DNA from: Tamarix chinensis
Lineage: Eukaryota > Streptophyta > Magnoliopsida > Caryophyllales > Tamaricaceae
Length of the DNA stretch: 64,000 bases
NCBI GenBank assembly: GCA_030549775.1
Contig: CM060171.1
Location: 2,534,001-2,598,000 of the forward strand
Direction: 5' to 3'
Below the pieces are notes generated by a model, which saw only the letters and a list, made by a program, of their open reading frames with translations, was not told the origin of the DNA and did no database searches. Below, in pieces: positions 24,390 to 38,421 of this stretch (the stretch's first letter is position 1; each line of letters opens with the position of its first letter). Both the position numbers and the translations under genes were made by a program.

Positions 24390-27300
24390 ATTTCATATAA
24401 AAGCATTGGTTTTGATAACCACACTTTATTTTTGGAAAACTTTTTGATTAACAAGTTTTTATTCTTGTTTTAAAAAAGTGTTATACCCTAAAAAGGTTTT
24501 TTTTAAACCCTAAGTTCAAGTTCACTAGTGAGGATACAAAAAGGTGGCCTAGAGATTTCCCAGAAGGGGAATAATGTATGGTAGTTGTATTGAATTGATA
24601 GGTTCCCTCCTAACATGTCTTTTATCTTAAAACAAACTACATGATGAATGGAAGGGTCGGACATTTGGAGGAGGCCTTCATGGAGTTCATCCAATGCTAG
24701 CTGTTGGAGCAGCCCCCTACCCCACCACATCACTCTGAGAGTGTTGGGGAGGATTGGATCCTAAGGGTCACTAGGCACCACCATCCACTATACATGGGTG
24801 AGGAGGACCTCGTGGTTCTTGAGGGGTGAATCGAAGACATGAATTGAACCTTTGAAGTTGTGGACTGCCCTCTAGCTAGGTAGTCTATCCACCATAGCGA
24901 CACTCTTTCTAAGGGGCGTAGCAGATGCCTGATGGGTTGAACACCACACTCATGACAGCCCCCGATGACTTGGGAGGTGTTCAAGGCCACCATACACTCT
25001 AGATTTTACCCAGAGAGCTTGAAGAGGGATAAGCTCAAAGAATTTATGTAGCTCACTCAAGGCAACATGATAGTTAGGTAGTACTACACTCGCTTCACCG
25101 AGATGCTCTGATTTTCCCTAAGAATTGCTATCAATGAGTCCATAGTGGTGTTTCATTTTGATTAAGGGCTAAACTTCTACATCCGCCATATGATGGGAGA
25201 GTTGGCCTTCATCGACTTGGCCACCCTGTATGAGCATGCCTGCATTGTTGCTACTTTGGTCCTAGAGCAAGCATCTATCTTGGGGAATAGGAGACCAGAG
25301 GGCCAGGGCTTAGGGACTAAGACCCAGCCTCGAGTGGGAGGATGCTCAAGACATCAGTAGAGAGGTTAGATCAGAGGTCAAGGACTACTGAGGGGGTCCT
25401 CATACAGATGTTGTGATAGGAGCCACCTAAGTAGAGATTGTAGGGGCAGACTTGTGAACTGACTGAATTGTGGCACGGTGGACCGCTAAGCATTCGATTA
25501 TCTAAGGCAGTAACATTTTTAGCAGTTCTAAGGCCAACAGTACTAATAGAGGGGACCCTTAATGCCCAACAGTATGCTTACTAGCAACATCCACATACCT
25601 CATCCCCAAAGTTCTAGCAGAGAGCACCTGCCCCAGCTAGTGATCTAGTTTGGGATGTCAAGTGAAGGCCTTAGGGACCATGGAATTTCCCTCATAGAGG
25701 AGGTCACTGGGTTTGGCCCATGAATGTGATCAGCCAGGTAGAGGTTGATCCTCAGCTAGACATCGTCACTAGTATGTTCACCATACTGTCTTTGTTAGTG
25801 CATTTTCTTTTTGATTTGGGTGCATCTCTATCGTTCATGTCCACTTCTTTTTTTGCTAAGGCTAAGCTATCACCATCTACAAAAGTAGTATTATCTATAA
25901 TCCTTCCTTCAGGTGATAGGATGGATTGTACTAAATTATACTCAGATGTAGCCTTAGTCATAAGTGAGGTAGACTTCTTAGTAGACTTGATCAGGATGGA
26001 CTTATGGGATTTTGATGTGATTTTGGGAATGGATATGCTTGGGAGGTATTGGATGGTGATTGATTGCACTCAAGAGCACGTGGTTTTATGAGGCCCAAAG
26101 GGTACTAGGCTCTCGTATAGGAAGACCAAGCCCAAGCCCACTACCAAAGTGGTGTTTATAGTTGCACTGCATTCCTTGGTCTAAAAGGGGTATCCACAGT
26201 AGTTATGGGATGTTCAAGAGTAGAACAAGGACCTGATAGCTTTAGAGGGCATTCTAGTAGTTAGTGATTTTTGGGATGTATTCCCAGAGGAAATATCGAG
26301 TAAGCCCCTAGTTTACGAGGTTGATTTCACTATTGAGATGGTACCAGAAGCTGAGCCTGTGTCAAGAGTACCCTATTGGATGGCACCCGTTGAGTTGAAG
26401 GAACTTAAGACCTAGCTGGAGGAGTTGTTGGAGCATGGATACATACGACCAAGTGTGTCATGTTCGCAAGCACCGGTCCTATTTGTAAAGAAGAAGGACA
26501 GGAGCCTTTTTTCTCTATATAGATTACCGGGGGTTAAACCAATTAACTATAAAGAACTAAAACCCACTCCCAAGGATTAATGATCTATCTAACTAGTTAT
26601 GGGGTGCCATAATTTTCTCCAAGATCGACCTGAGATTGGGGTACCACCAATTGTGGATAGCAGATGCTAACATTCTAAAGATTACCTTCTAGACTCGGTA
26701 CAGACACTATGAGTTCACAGTGATACCTTTTGGGCTCACCAATGCTCTTGCAGTATTCATGGGATTGATGATGAGTATCTTCAGACCCTTCCTCAATTAA
26801 TTTGTGACGGTGTTCATCGATGACATCCTAGTGTACTCCTGAGGGAATGAAGAGCACAAGCAGTATCTCTACACCATATTTTCCTTACTATAGGAACACT
26901 GTATGTATGCGAAGGTGTCTAATTGTGCATTTTGGATTCAAGAAATGGCTTTCCTTAGGCATATAGTGTCAGCGGGGGGAGAATCTGTTGACCTAGTGTT
27001 GATCGTGGCAATTACAGAATGGAAGCCTCCTATGAACATGCCACAAATTCTTAGTTTTTTGGGATTATCTGGGTCTTACTGATGTTTTGTGCAAAACTTC
27101 TCAAAGATTACCTGTCCTCTAACCAACCTCTTGAAGAAAGATACTAAGTTTTAGTGGGACGAGTCTTGTGATGGTGCCTTCTAGGAAATAAAGAGACAGT
27201 TGACCACTGCACCTGTCCTGACTCTACCAAAGGGTTCAGAGAGTTTTGAGGTTTACAATGATGCATCCAAGCATGAACTTTGATGTGTGCTAATAATGAA

Positions 27301-29315
27301 GGGTAGATTGGTTGCATATACCTCCCAACAATTGAAGTGGCATGAGCATAACTATCCAACTCATGACCTAGAGCTAGCCACAGTGTTTTTTTCCTTGAAG
27401 ATCTAGAGGCATTCCTTGTATGGGACTAGGTATACATTCTTCAAAAATCACAAGAACCTCAATTACATCTTTACCTAGAAAGAGCTTAAAATGAGGAAAA
27501 TGAGGTGGATGGAGCTAGTCAAGGACTACAATATAGAGTTAACCTAACATAAGGGTAAGGCTAGCATGGTTGTAGATCTCTTGAGTAGGAAGACGACACA
27601 CTTTTTGAACTTTTATGTGGTTGATAACTAGATGTTGGAGGAATTATCTAACCTAGAGATTGAGATGATTCAGTAGGGTGATCTTAAGGTCCGTACGAGT
27701 GCCTTGACTATTACTCCCACAATACTTAAGGAGATCCAGACCAACTAGGTTGTAGATAATAGGCTAGAAAGGATCCATCAGAAGTTGCAAGAAGGTTGGT
27801 CTGAAGGCCTTCAGGTACATAAGGATGGTAGCCTCCACTACAAGGTTTGCTGGTGTGTACCACAACGATGCTCAGAGTTGAAGCACCAAATCTTGGACGA
27901 GGGACACCAAACCCCTTACTTTGTATATCCAAGAGGGGATAAGGTGTACAAGGATCTCAATAAGGTGTATTGGTCGCCCCATATGAAGCGAGAAGTAGTT
28001 GAGTTCATTTCTAGATGTTTGACATGTTAGAAGGTCAAGATCGAGCACCATAGATCTATAGGGCTACTTTAGTCCTTAGAAGTTCCAAGGTGGAAGTGGG
28101 ATTTGATCTTCATGGACTTTGTCAGTGGGTTACCAAGGACTCGAAGTGGCTGTGACACTATCTCGGTCATCATGGCCAGATTAACTAAGTCAGCCATGTT
28201 CATTCCAGTGAAGTCCACCTGGAGCATGGCTTAGTTAGTCAGCACTTATATGAAGTTCGTGATTAGTTGGCACTAGGTGCCTGAGGATATTGCATTAGAC
28301 AGGGATTTGAGGTTTCTCTCTCATTTCTAAGGAAAGCTACAAGAAGTCTTGGGAACAAAGTTAAAGATAAGTACAAATTTCCATCCCACTATAGATGGAC
28401 ACACCGAGAGGACCATTCAAACCCTAGAGGACATGCTGAGGGCCTATGTCTTGGATTTTTAGGGTTTTTGAGAGGAGTACCTGCATCTAATAGAGCTCTT
28501 GTACAACAATAGCTACTATTATGGCATAGGGATGGATCCTTTCAAAATGTTGTATAGGTAGAAGTGTTGGACCCCCTTGTGTTAGAGTGACATTAGCGAG
28601 ACAGTGGTGTTGACACCTAAGATGATTGGGGAGATGACTAGGCAGATCCACCATATTTGTGATCGAATGAGAGTTTCTCAGAGCCGAAAGAAGAGCTATG
28701 CTGATTAGAAGCATCAAAGTAGCAACTTTGAGCTTGGGGAGAAGGTACTGTTGAGGGTTTCCCCCACTAAGGGTGTGTAGGGGTTTGGTAAAAAGGGAAA
28801 TCTAAGCCTAAGGTAGATTGGATCCTATGAGATGTTGGATTGGGTTGGAGAGGTTGCATACCAGTTGGAACTCCCACTGGAGGTGGCACGAGTTCACAAC
28901 GTATTCTACATCTTACATTTACGAAAGTACATACTGATCCTTCCTATGTGATTTAGCCTGATGAGGTCAAACTTGACAATTTCCTAGCTTACAAGGAAAG
29001 ACCTATGCGGATCCTTGATACCAAGCTCTGAAAGACCTGTGCGAGTGTGGTCCCACTCATGAAGATTCTCTAGAGCCACCATAGGACCAAGGAAGCTACC
29101 TGGGAAGTTGAGAAGGACATGCGCAAAGTGTATCTGGAACTCTTCGCCTCAAGTATGACAATCCCTAGTAAACCCCTTTTTTTTTAAGGGGTAGTAGCAT
29201 CACATTTTATACTTTTATTTATTGAATCACCTTACAATTACATTTCCTTGTTCCTTACTCCTATAATTTAAGCCAATGACTTCAGGGATGAAGTCTTTCT
29301 TTAAAAGGATAATGA
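24390..29315 (+). pseudogene. Gypsy (chromovirus-type) gag-pol polyprotein, heavily decayed
   Basis: Domains occur in Gypsy order. Gag has WEVFKATIHSRFYPESLKRD from 24971. The protease (25741-26091) has DLGAS at 25813-25827 where DSGA is expected. RT runs from about 26275 (FWDVFPEE) through ISKIDLRLGYHQL-like sequence, with FIDD intact at 26813-26824. RNase H lies at about 27200-27640. Integrase has its H/C-rich region near 27895-28030 and the catalytic triad still visible: Asp 28115-28117, Asp 28298-28300, Glu 28406-28408. The C-terminal ATWEVEKDM (about 29095) matches the end of chromovirus polyproteins. Many in-frame stops, mostly TAG (for example 27182-27184 and 28028-28030), make it dead. 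In life it would encode the copy-and-paste machinery in virus-like particles. Confidence 0.93.
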
Positions 29316-30154
29316 TGTAATACCCCAAATCCCAAATTTAGGAATTAAAAATAAACTAATGGTTAAAGGGTGAGATCTAATTAGATATGCCATTCTTAAT
29401 AAAATAATGATACTATAATAAAAATAATTATAGTTAAAAAGGAGAAAAATAATATAGGGATCAAATTAATGGATGTTAGAATAATTTACTAAAATAAACT
29501 AAAATTTAAGTAAATTTTAATAATAATTTTTAAATTAATAAAAAAAATTGTTTATTTTTACTAATAGTATTATTCTCAAATTTTCAAGAAAATTGCAAAA
29601 CACCCAGAACTACCTCGTTTTTTTTCTTTTCCCTTTTTCTCTCCTTTTCTTTTTCTTTCTTCCTTTTTCTTATTTTCTTTCCTTTTTTCCTCCCTCAATG
29701 GACTGGGCCTCGCCAAGCTCGACCGAACCCTATCTTCCCTCCTCCCCTTTCCTTCCTCTCAAGGCCCACTCCCTCTTTTCTTTTTTCCTCTCGTGCAGTC
29801 CAATGCAGATCCCCTCGATTATTCCTTTTCTCTCCCTCTCTTTTTCCTCCCTTTCCTTTTCTGCCCTCACATCCTACCTCTTTCCTGCAACTTGCACATG
29901 TCGCTGCCATTTTTGCAACTCCCCTCCCTTATCTACCTCTCCCTTTCCTCTTTTGACCATGTAGGGTGTGCAGCTGGCACGTCCCCTGTACGATCCCCCC
30001 ATTCCCCTATATGTCCCTCTCCCTCACCTACCCCCTACCTCCTTGCGAACTTGCCCCCTCCGCAGACATGCACCACCTACCACCATCGCCCGTCACCCAC
30101 CTACTCTCCCTTTTGTCCTCCTTCATCCCTTATTCTCTTCTCCCTCCCCTATGC

Positions 30155-30162
30155 TATAAAAG
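30155..30162 (+). promoter_or_regulatory. TATA box of Gypsy LTR copy D
   Basis: TATAAAAG followed by C-rich leader, in the same relative place as in copies A and E. Confidence 0.65.
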
Positions 30163-31944
30163 CCCCCCTCACCCTCTTCTCCCCTCTCTTTTTTCCCCGA
30201 TTCCCTCTTATCTCCCTTTCTCCCATCGCCTCTTCCTACACTACCCTCCACCAAATGAGACACCCCCTGCTCCTCACTCTCCCTCCTTTTCTCTCCCCAC
30301 CTGTGCAAAGTGGGCAGCCCAAGCTTCCCTTTTACACCCGTCGCAGCCCCTTGTGCCACCCTATACCACCACCACCACCTCCACTACCTCCCTCTTTGTC
30401 CAGAAAACCTCCCCTACCTTCTAAAGAAGCCCATTTCCCTTTTCTCTCCCTCCTTCCTCCTCCTTTACTCTTCTTCACTCTCTTCCACCACCGCCATCGC
30501 CACCTACACCGACTCTGTGAGACACCACCACCACCACCACAACCCCCTCTAACCCATAAACCCTAACACCTAAGAAAGCACCACTTCCCTCCTCTTTTTC
30601 CAACGCCAAAATCCCACCTTTACTATCACCACCACCTTTACCACCCTTGTGCCGCTGCCACTCTATTTATAGTTATGCCCTTAACCCTTGTATTTATTTA
30701 TTATGATTATTTTAAATATTTTTTCATTGTTAACCTTATTATTATTATTAATCTCATTACTAATATTTAGTTAGGAAAAAAATAAAATAAAAAGAAAAAA
30801 GATGTAGGAAGAAGGTTTAATATTTAATGTTTCATTTTTATAGGTGAGCCAAACCCTTCCCATAAGGAGGCATATGATTCGTACTCCAATCCCAGTGTCC
30901 CATTAGGTAAGGATATGTTTAAGGTTTGGGTTTGCTATAAGTTATGTGCTTATGGATGTAATGCTATGTGTCGTGTATTTATATGTGAATGTGGACTAAA
31001 TATGTGTGTAGCGCAGCTTGCTTTGCATGGATCTAAGATAATTTGTATATGATTTATGATGTGTGGTATGACTTGTATTTTATGACATGCTCTTATGTAT
31101 GGTTGTTATAATCTGACATGCATGTTAGGAGGCCTTGGGTGGTATTGTGGGTTAGGGATCTAAAAGAAATAAAGAGAGTGGAATGAGTAAGGAGAAGTGG
31201 GAAATAAAGTTAGTTTAAGGTTTAAACATGGTGAGGAAAGGTGATTAGAGTCCTTAGGGGAGAAGATAGTACGTGGGTTGGTGGAAATGTGCATGGGAGC
31301 TTAACTGGGGTTTTTAGAGAAAAATCCTAAGTAGGGGAGTGTTGTGAAAGGGTTAATGGTGATTGGTTAGAGTTAGGGTTGAGATTAGGAGGGTATTATA
31401 TGAAGGGAGGTGAGTCAAGTGGTAAAGACGATGGAGTGCATGTGTGAAGGTATGGTGTGAAAGAAAAGAGGAGTATTAAGGTTTTAGGATGGCAAACTAG
31501 GGTTTCTTAGACCCATGTGGAAATTGAAGAGTAGGGTTGTGATGCTTGGAGTGGGTTAAGTAAGGTGATGGTGTTAGAATCAAAGGGGAGCATAGGTCAT
31601 GTATGACAAAGAGAGGTTAGAGCCACATGGGCCAGATGAGGGTTTCCAAAGGAAAACCCTAGTAAGTGACGGTGAGTCTAGGTGGAGAAATGGTAAGTGG
31701 GCCTTAGCCCACATGCATGGGGGATTTGGATTCATTGTGAGTGTGGGGGAAGGTGAAAAAGAGGTATTGGAGTCTTGGTGAGTGTAGAGGTCCCAAGTTT
31801 TAGTATAGAGATTAATTAGGAAGTCAAGGGTGGATTAGTGAGAAGGGAAAGTCCTTTTGGGGTATGCATGTCTAGTAGGGAATTAATTATTGAATAAGAT
31901 AAGAATAAAACACTAACCATTAAAAGTGAAAGACTACTAAGCTG

Positions 31945-32195
31945 GGTCTAGATCGATCCATCGGTGAGAATAGTGGTCATATGCATTTTGCCCTAGAGAT
32001 CGATCCATCGGTAAATAATAAAGGCCACATGCGTTCTACCCTGGAATGTTTTCCAATCCACGAACCATGATAGTGGGGGATCCAGAGCTTAGTAAACCAA
32101 TCCTTAAATGATAAGAAGTCATGGAAAAAATACTAATCACTTATAGTGGAACACCAGATGAATCGGGGACAGAATAATCAACCGATAATGATAGT
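31945..32195 (+). repeat. GTGG hairpin-type repeats (copy D)
   Basis: Decayed units such as GATCGATCCATCGGTGAGAA followed by AGTGG. One full group and the first unit of the second group remain before the truncation. Confidence 0.75.
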
Positions 32196-32200
32196 GGATA

Positions 32201-33219
32201 GGAGTACACATGTAAATATGACAAATATGAGCAAAACAATAATAATTAATGAAAACCTAACCACGCCTTAGTCACATCACAATTCATCCTCACAAAGGTA
32301 TACCCTCTTGTTTTTATTTTTCTCTCATATTCATGGATGCATGTGTATAAGTATACTCAGACATGTAAGATAAGATGATAAAAATAACAAGTAACTCACA
32401 TATATTAACAAAGAAGGCTCATATATTGATAAAAACTTCATAAAGGATATCAAATACCTGCCAAATGAACTGAACCATGTGCTTGACTCATGTGACTAGC
32501 CGCCAACAGATCAAGGTCACCCATCTCAATAATCAATTAGTACTTCATAAGTGTTGTAATGGGGATAGATTTAAGGGTTTAATGAAGAAAAGAGAAATAA
32601 GTATTCAAAAAAATATCCTAAAACCTAGTAGAATCATATTCATGTAGAAAATTCTTATAAATTCAAACTTATCAAGGTATATTCACATTACATAACATAG
32701 CATCACATAAGCCAAATATCTTCATATTGGGTCTCCTAATCATTTTTACCACTTCTTCTAAGAATACAAGAAAGGAGATAAGCTTTAGTTTTCATATCCC
32801 ACATTTTTTCTTTTTCTTTTTTAAATCTCCCATGATTATTCTTGTAGATGTTCTTTAACACTTTCTTCACATACAACCTTGAATCATATGTATAAGTCTT
32901 ATAAAAAAAATTCTACTAGTTTTTAGAATAAGGATGGAGATGTGTTTTAGATTTGGTTAGGAAAAATGTGGGTGATAAGGAAATAAGTGTCAATATAAAA
33001 GGCTCAAAGGATTTAACTAAGAGGTGTACAAATCATGCACAAAAAAAGGGGGTAGAAGGCTATCTGACTATGTGGTGGTAAATCCTAAGATGCCTTTATC
33101 ACTTTCTTAATTAGCGTATTTTTGACTTAAAATATCCAATTAGCATATGAAAAATTTCTAGGAGTCTCTATAGTCATTATATTGGATACAATCCTATACA
33201 CTCGGGATTCTTTAAGTGT
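32201..33219. other. non-coding DNA between Gypsy LTR D and the minus-strand Athila-type pol
   Basis: No gene seen. By position it should hold the 3' untranslated region of the minus-strand element, but neither its polypurine tract nor its 3' LTR can be recognised, so the left end of that element is lost or deleted. Confidence 0.5.
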
Positions 33220-36200
33220 GTGATGGTTTTAAGGCTTTCAACCTATCTGCCTTTATAAAATTTCAATCAGTATCCATTCACCTTAAATGCTCCTTTTGCT
33301 GGACTACTTACCTCTATTACTCTAGAGGGAAAAACTTGTGTTACTGTAAATGGTCTAGACTAACGTGAATGTAGCTTACAAAAAAATAATCACAAGCAGA
33401 GATTAAAAAGGAATACTTGTTGCCCTTTTTCAAACTCTCTTTTCACTATTCTTTAATCATACATACTCTTTTTATACCCCTTGTAGATTTGAGCATTTTC
33501 TATGTGCTTAATTGAAATTCATCAACCTCATTTAATTGTAGGAGACTCCTGTTACCTATAGGCTACATATCCATGTTAAGAAAATAAGTGATCGAAAATA
33601 CTTTATGCTCAACTTCTATAGGAAGGTAGAAAGATTTTCTAAAAAAAAAAAGTTTATAGGGATACATTCCTATGGGGGTTTTCCAAAGTGCATCATCTAA
33701 CTTTAAAGACCAATCTTTCCTAGAGCATTAACCATTTTTCCAATATCCTTTTAATTTCTCAACTTGAAACTTCTACTTGTTTGCTAGTTTGCAGATGATA
33801 CGGAGTTGCAACCTTATGCATGACTCCATATTTACCCCCATTAAATCTCGTAAAGATATTCATTTTCAAGAATTTTTTTGACAAGTTTTGTATCGTTAGT
33901 GGGAGTTGCAATAGCCTCCACCCACTTAGACACATAATGAACTACAAAAAGGATATATTCATTATGTAGAGATTTAGGAAATGGCCACATAAAGTCAATA
34001 CCTCACACGTCAAATAATTCAACAACTAAAATATTTGTACGGGATATTTCTTATTTTTGAGAAATATTTCCAACCCTTCAACATCTGTCACAAGCCTTAG
34101 TAAAAGTATAAGCATCATTAAATAATGTAGGTCAATAAAACCACTTTGTAGAACTTTAGCTGTAATTCTAGTGGGTCCAAAATAACTACCACATTCTTTA
34201 GTATAACAATGAGATAAAATAGAATGAAAATCATGTTCAAGGATGCATCTCCTTACTATTTGAACATGTTTTTATAAAGATAAGTATCAACCCAAAAATA
34301 ATATCTCAATTCATGTATGAATATCTCCCTTTGATGATAAGAATAGTCATTAAGTAGGATTCCATTTATAAGATAATTTGTAATATCAGCATACTAGGGA
34401 TAATTTGTAACTGCATATAGTGCCTCATCTAAGAATGTGTCATGAATAGGCTCACCCTCTTTACTTACCTCATATGATGTTGGTAAACGAGATAAATGAT
34501 CTGCTACATTATTTTTTCTTCCCTTTTTATCCCTAATTTCTAAATCAAGCTCTTATAGTAGTAAGATCCATTGGGTGATTCTGTGCTTAGCATCTTACTT
34601 AATAAAAAGATATCAGTAATAAGTAAGGATGAAACTTATCAAAAGCAAAGACTACAACTAGCAATTATTTTTATTATTATTTTTGTAGTAGTATCATAAG
34701 AATTTAAAGTTTTGCTAACACAATAAATACTATGGAAACATTTATCTTTATAATGTCCCAAAACTACTCCTACAACCACATCACTAGCATCACATACGAT
34801 TTCAAAAGGAAGATTTCAATCCAGAGCAATAATAATAGGAGAATTCATAAGTTTTTCTTTAAGGGTGTTAGAAACCTTTAAACATGTATCAAAGAATTAA
34901 AAAGTCATATCCTTAACCAATAGGCCATATAAAGGTTTTGAAAATACTGAAAGTCCTTAATGAACCTTCTATAGAAACCAACATGACCAATAAAACTACA
35001 AATGTTCTTAACAAATTTTGGGGCAGATAATTTCTTAATAATTTTAAATTTTCCTATATCTACCTCTATCCCCTTATTAAAAATTTGGTGTCTTAAAATA
35101 ATACCTTCTACACCATTAGATGACATTTTTTTCCAATTTAAAACAAGATTAGTGTCCTCAAAATATTTTAACACAAGCTTGAGGTCATCCAAACATGCAT
35201 CAAAAGATGAGCCAAACATTGAAAAATCATCCATAAAAATTTTCATAAATTTCTCAATCATGTCATGAAATATGACAATCATTTATCTTTAGAAAGTAGA
35301 AAAAGCATTACAAAGGCCAAAAGTCATATGATTATATGTGAAAGTTCCATAAGGACAAGTAAAACTGGTATTTTCATGGTCATCAAGAGATATAGGAATT
35401 TGCATATAACTAGAATAACCATCTAAAAAGTAATAAAATTCATGTCCTGCTAAACACTCAAGAATTTGGTCAATAAAGGGAAGGGGAAAGTGATATTTTC
35501 TTATAGCCTCATTTATTTTTTGAAATCAATACAAACATGCCATTCAGTAACATTTCTAGTAGGTATCAATTCATTATTATCATTCTTAACCACGATTATG
35601 ACGCCTTTCTTAGGAACCATTTTTCTTTCTCTCCCTAAGTACTCTCATCAATTTTTCTTCTGACAACTCAATCAATGATGAAAAAATAATAACAAGAATA
35701 GTATCATTATAAAAAAAAAATATATTTTAAGTAACTTAAGCTCTAAAGTTGGTGGATCCTCAACAAATCATTTTAACTTTGGGGCTTGATCTCTCTCTAT
35801 TCCTTGTAAAGGGGATACTTTACTTCTCTCATAAGGTGGATGAGTGCTTAGGTATTAAACCACCTCTTTGAATTCTTTTCCATCTTCATTCCCTTGAGGT
35901 TGTTCCAAACATCTCTCTAAAGGATCCTATACAATACTTGCTTGAAAAAAAGTATTAATCACTTCATCCAATACATTAATGCTATAGAAAGTGTCATTCT
36001 CATAAGGGTATTTCATGCTTTTAAAGATATTAAATGTAACTTTATCACCATGGGATCAAAGAATCAACTTACCCTCCTAGACATCAATTAGAGTCATTGT
36101 TTTAGCTACAAATGGTTTACCAAGAATGAGAGGAATCATTTGATCCTCTTCCATATCAAGAATAATAAAATCAAAATGAAATATATATGTATCCACTTTC

Positions 36201-38391
36201 TTTAAAACATCATCTGTTATGCCTCTAGGATACTTAATAGATCTATAAGAGAATTACTAAGATATATTAGTGGATTTTGGTTCTATTAAACCTAAATGGC
36301 TAAAAATAGAGGCACCGAAGCCAAAGGAAAGAATTTTATAAAGAATGAAGGTTGAGTCACAAGGGTTTCCTTAGGGAAGGCCCACATACCATTAAGAAAG
36401 AATGGAGTATAGGCATCCCAACTTAGTGAAGCGAGAATTACGAATGCCCTTGGTAAAGATGTCAAATTTATACTAGTACCTAAGTTAAATAACATTTTGC
36501 CAAATTCAAATCACCAATCACATAAGGAATAATATAATTTCCTGATCTTTTAGCTTATGAGGTAATTTATGTTGTAAAATAGCATAACACTCCTCATTTA
36601 ATCTAATGGTATCATAATTTTCCAATTTCCTTTTATGAGTAAGAATGTTCATAAGAAATATGGTATAGTTAGGCATTTTCCTAACGATATAAATCTATGA
36701 TAAATTAATATGTGCCCTTTTAGAAATATCTAGAAATTTAGCAAACTGTGATCTAACTTACTCTAGACTATCCTTTCGGGAAATGGAGGATGAGAGACAT
36801 ACGGTTTTACCTCTCTAAATGGGAGAGATTTCTCCTCTTCTTTCTTTTTCTCTTGATGTTGTGGTTTAGGTAACGTCTTCCCACTCCTTAATTATATAGC
36901 ATTGACTTTCTCTTTTGGGTTCATCACTGTGCCACTTGGCAATGTGTTAGGTACCCTTCTAGAATTTACATTAGTTAATTGTTCAATTGGTGCTTCCAAG
37001 TTCTAGATTGAGGCCTCTTGATTTTGGAAATGTGTTACTGTAGTGCTAATAAGCTTGCTTATCATTTATTCTAAGAAAGGTTTTTGAGGCATCATTGGAG
37101 CAAGTGGTATAGGTCATTATAGTGGGAATCTAGGGAGCCTTATTGGATTTTCATTTTTGCAATTAACGTTTAGATGGTTCCTCCACAAAGGATTATACAT
37201 GTTTGATTAAGAATTATTTTGCCTGTCCACATTGCTAGTGAGATAATTAACTTGATCAAAAGATGGTTGGAAATTATTATCTTCTTGACACTCTGTGCTA
37301 ATATGTGATTCACCATATAAGTCGCAAATAGGTATATTCACTTGAACTTGCATATATGAAGCCCCGCTCAAATTATCCAATTTCTTAGTGATTAAATCTA
37401 TTTTATCCTTTAATGTTGTGATGACATCTACAGAATGAATTCTCGCATTCCTTTATATCATAGCACTTTCAAAATGCCATTGGTGAAAATGTGAGTTTGT
37501 TCATCAATAAATTATAAATTTGCTCAAAAATCTTATTTATAATAATACTGCCTATAGCTGCATCTAAGTATAAAATGGTTAGTAGTAGAAATGCCATTAT
37601 AAAATATTTGCATTCGTAACTAGATAAGCAAGCCATGATGTGAGCATTTCCTTAATAATTTATAAAATCAATCTCAAGTAACATATAGCGATTCTAAATT
37701 GTTTTGCACAAAAGTGGTGATGTTATTTCTTAACTTAGCAGTTTTTGCAGGCGGAAATAATTTAGAAAGAAACCACTTTACCGATTCATCCTAAGTTAAA
37801 ATATAACCATGTGCTAAATAATTTAACCAACTCCTAGCCTTGTTATGTAATAAGAATATAAACAATCTAAGCCTAAAAACATCACTAGAAATACTATTTA
37901 TTTTAAAGGTATCACATATTTTAATAAAAGTGATAGTAAGAACATGCGGGTCATCGTTAGATATACCTCCAAATTAGACCGAAGTTTGTATCATTTGAAT
38001 GCTCGTAAGCCTAATATCAAAACTATGTGCTTTAATCGACAGTTTTGTAATACTCGATACTGAATTCGCTATACTAGGGGTAGTATAGTCTTTTAATGAT
38101 CTCGCAACTTATTGTAGCCAATTTTACTCCATGTAAGTCATTTGTTGATTTTGTTTCTTTATAGCGAAAGTATTTTTTAAATGCACCATTAATTTATGAA
38201 ACTTTCTTTCAATATCTAGATCCAAGGCTACTAATTAACTAAGATTGCTTCGGGTCATGGACTAGCAACATGCACCAATACAATAATACCAAATACCAAA
38301 AAATTTGAGTAAATTCATAAAATAAAATAAAATAAAAAATAAATTACCTAGATCAATATTTAAATTTTCGAGTCTAAGGCTATTGGTTTAG
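33220..38391 (-). pseudogene. Athila/Tat-type Gypsy gag-pol (element 1), decayed
   Basis: Reading leftwards on the minus strand: a gag remnant (about 36900-38390); protease (about 36100-36560) with LFNLGTSINLTSL, where LCDLGASINLMPL is usual and the catalytic Asp is now Asn; RT (about 34905-35620) with VPKKGVIIVVKNDNNELIPT, HFPLPFIDQ, YGTFTYNHMTFGLCNA and FMDDFSMFGSSFD, where the FMDD motif is intact; RNase H with LLVVVFAFDKF and an ADHLSRL-like end (about 34480-34900); integrase (about 33220-34200) with HCYTKECGSYFGPTR, WGIDFM-like VWPFP, YVSKWVEA and FKVNGY. The FMDDFS and NNELIPT signatures are typical of the non-chromovirus Athila/Tat branch. Frameshifts and stops are frequent. Confidence 0.92.
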
Positions 38392-38409
38392 TCCCAGACA
38401 ATGGCGTCA
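38392..38409 (-). promoter_or_regulatory. primer-binding site of Athila-type element 1
   Basis: On the minus strand this reads TGACGCCATTGTCTGGGA, matching TGGCGCCGTTGCCGGGGA (Asp tRNA-type PBS of Athila/Tat elements) at most positions. Confidence 0.8.
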
Positions 38410-38421
38410 AACTTTTTACTC

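Larger units (their letters stand above)
29316..32200 (+). mobile_element. 3' LTR of the Gypsy element, truncated (copy D)
   Basis: Starts TGTAATACCCC right after a decayed polypurine tract (about 29299-29315). It follows the family layout: AT-rich start, pyrimidine-rich promoter and leader (29600-30660) with a TATA box, a short ATT tract, then GTGG repeats from about 31945. It ends within the second repeat group at about 32200, lacking roughly the last 700 bases present in copy A. The proline-rich ORFs on this stretch (29548-30566) are leader sequence, not genes. Confidence 0.85.

Noticed and set aside
29548..30566. 257-aa and overlapping ORFs rich in Pro, Ser and Phe
   Set aside because: Pyrimidine-rich leader of LTR copy D. 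All three plus frames stay open because of composition, not coding.
32201..33219. A 3' LTR for Athila-type element 1
   Set aside because: I looked for similarity to the LTR starting at 38422 and found none, so I do not claim one.
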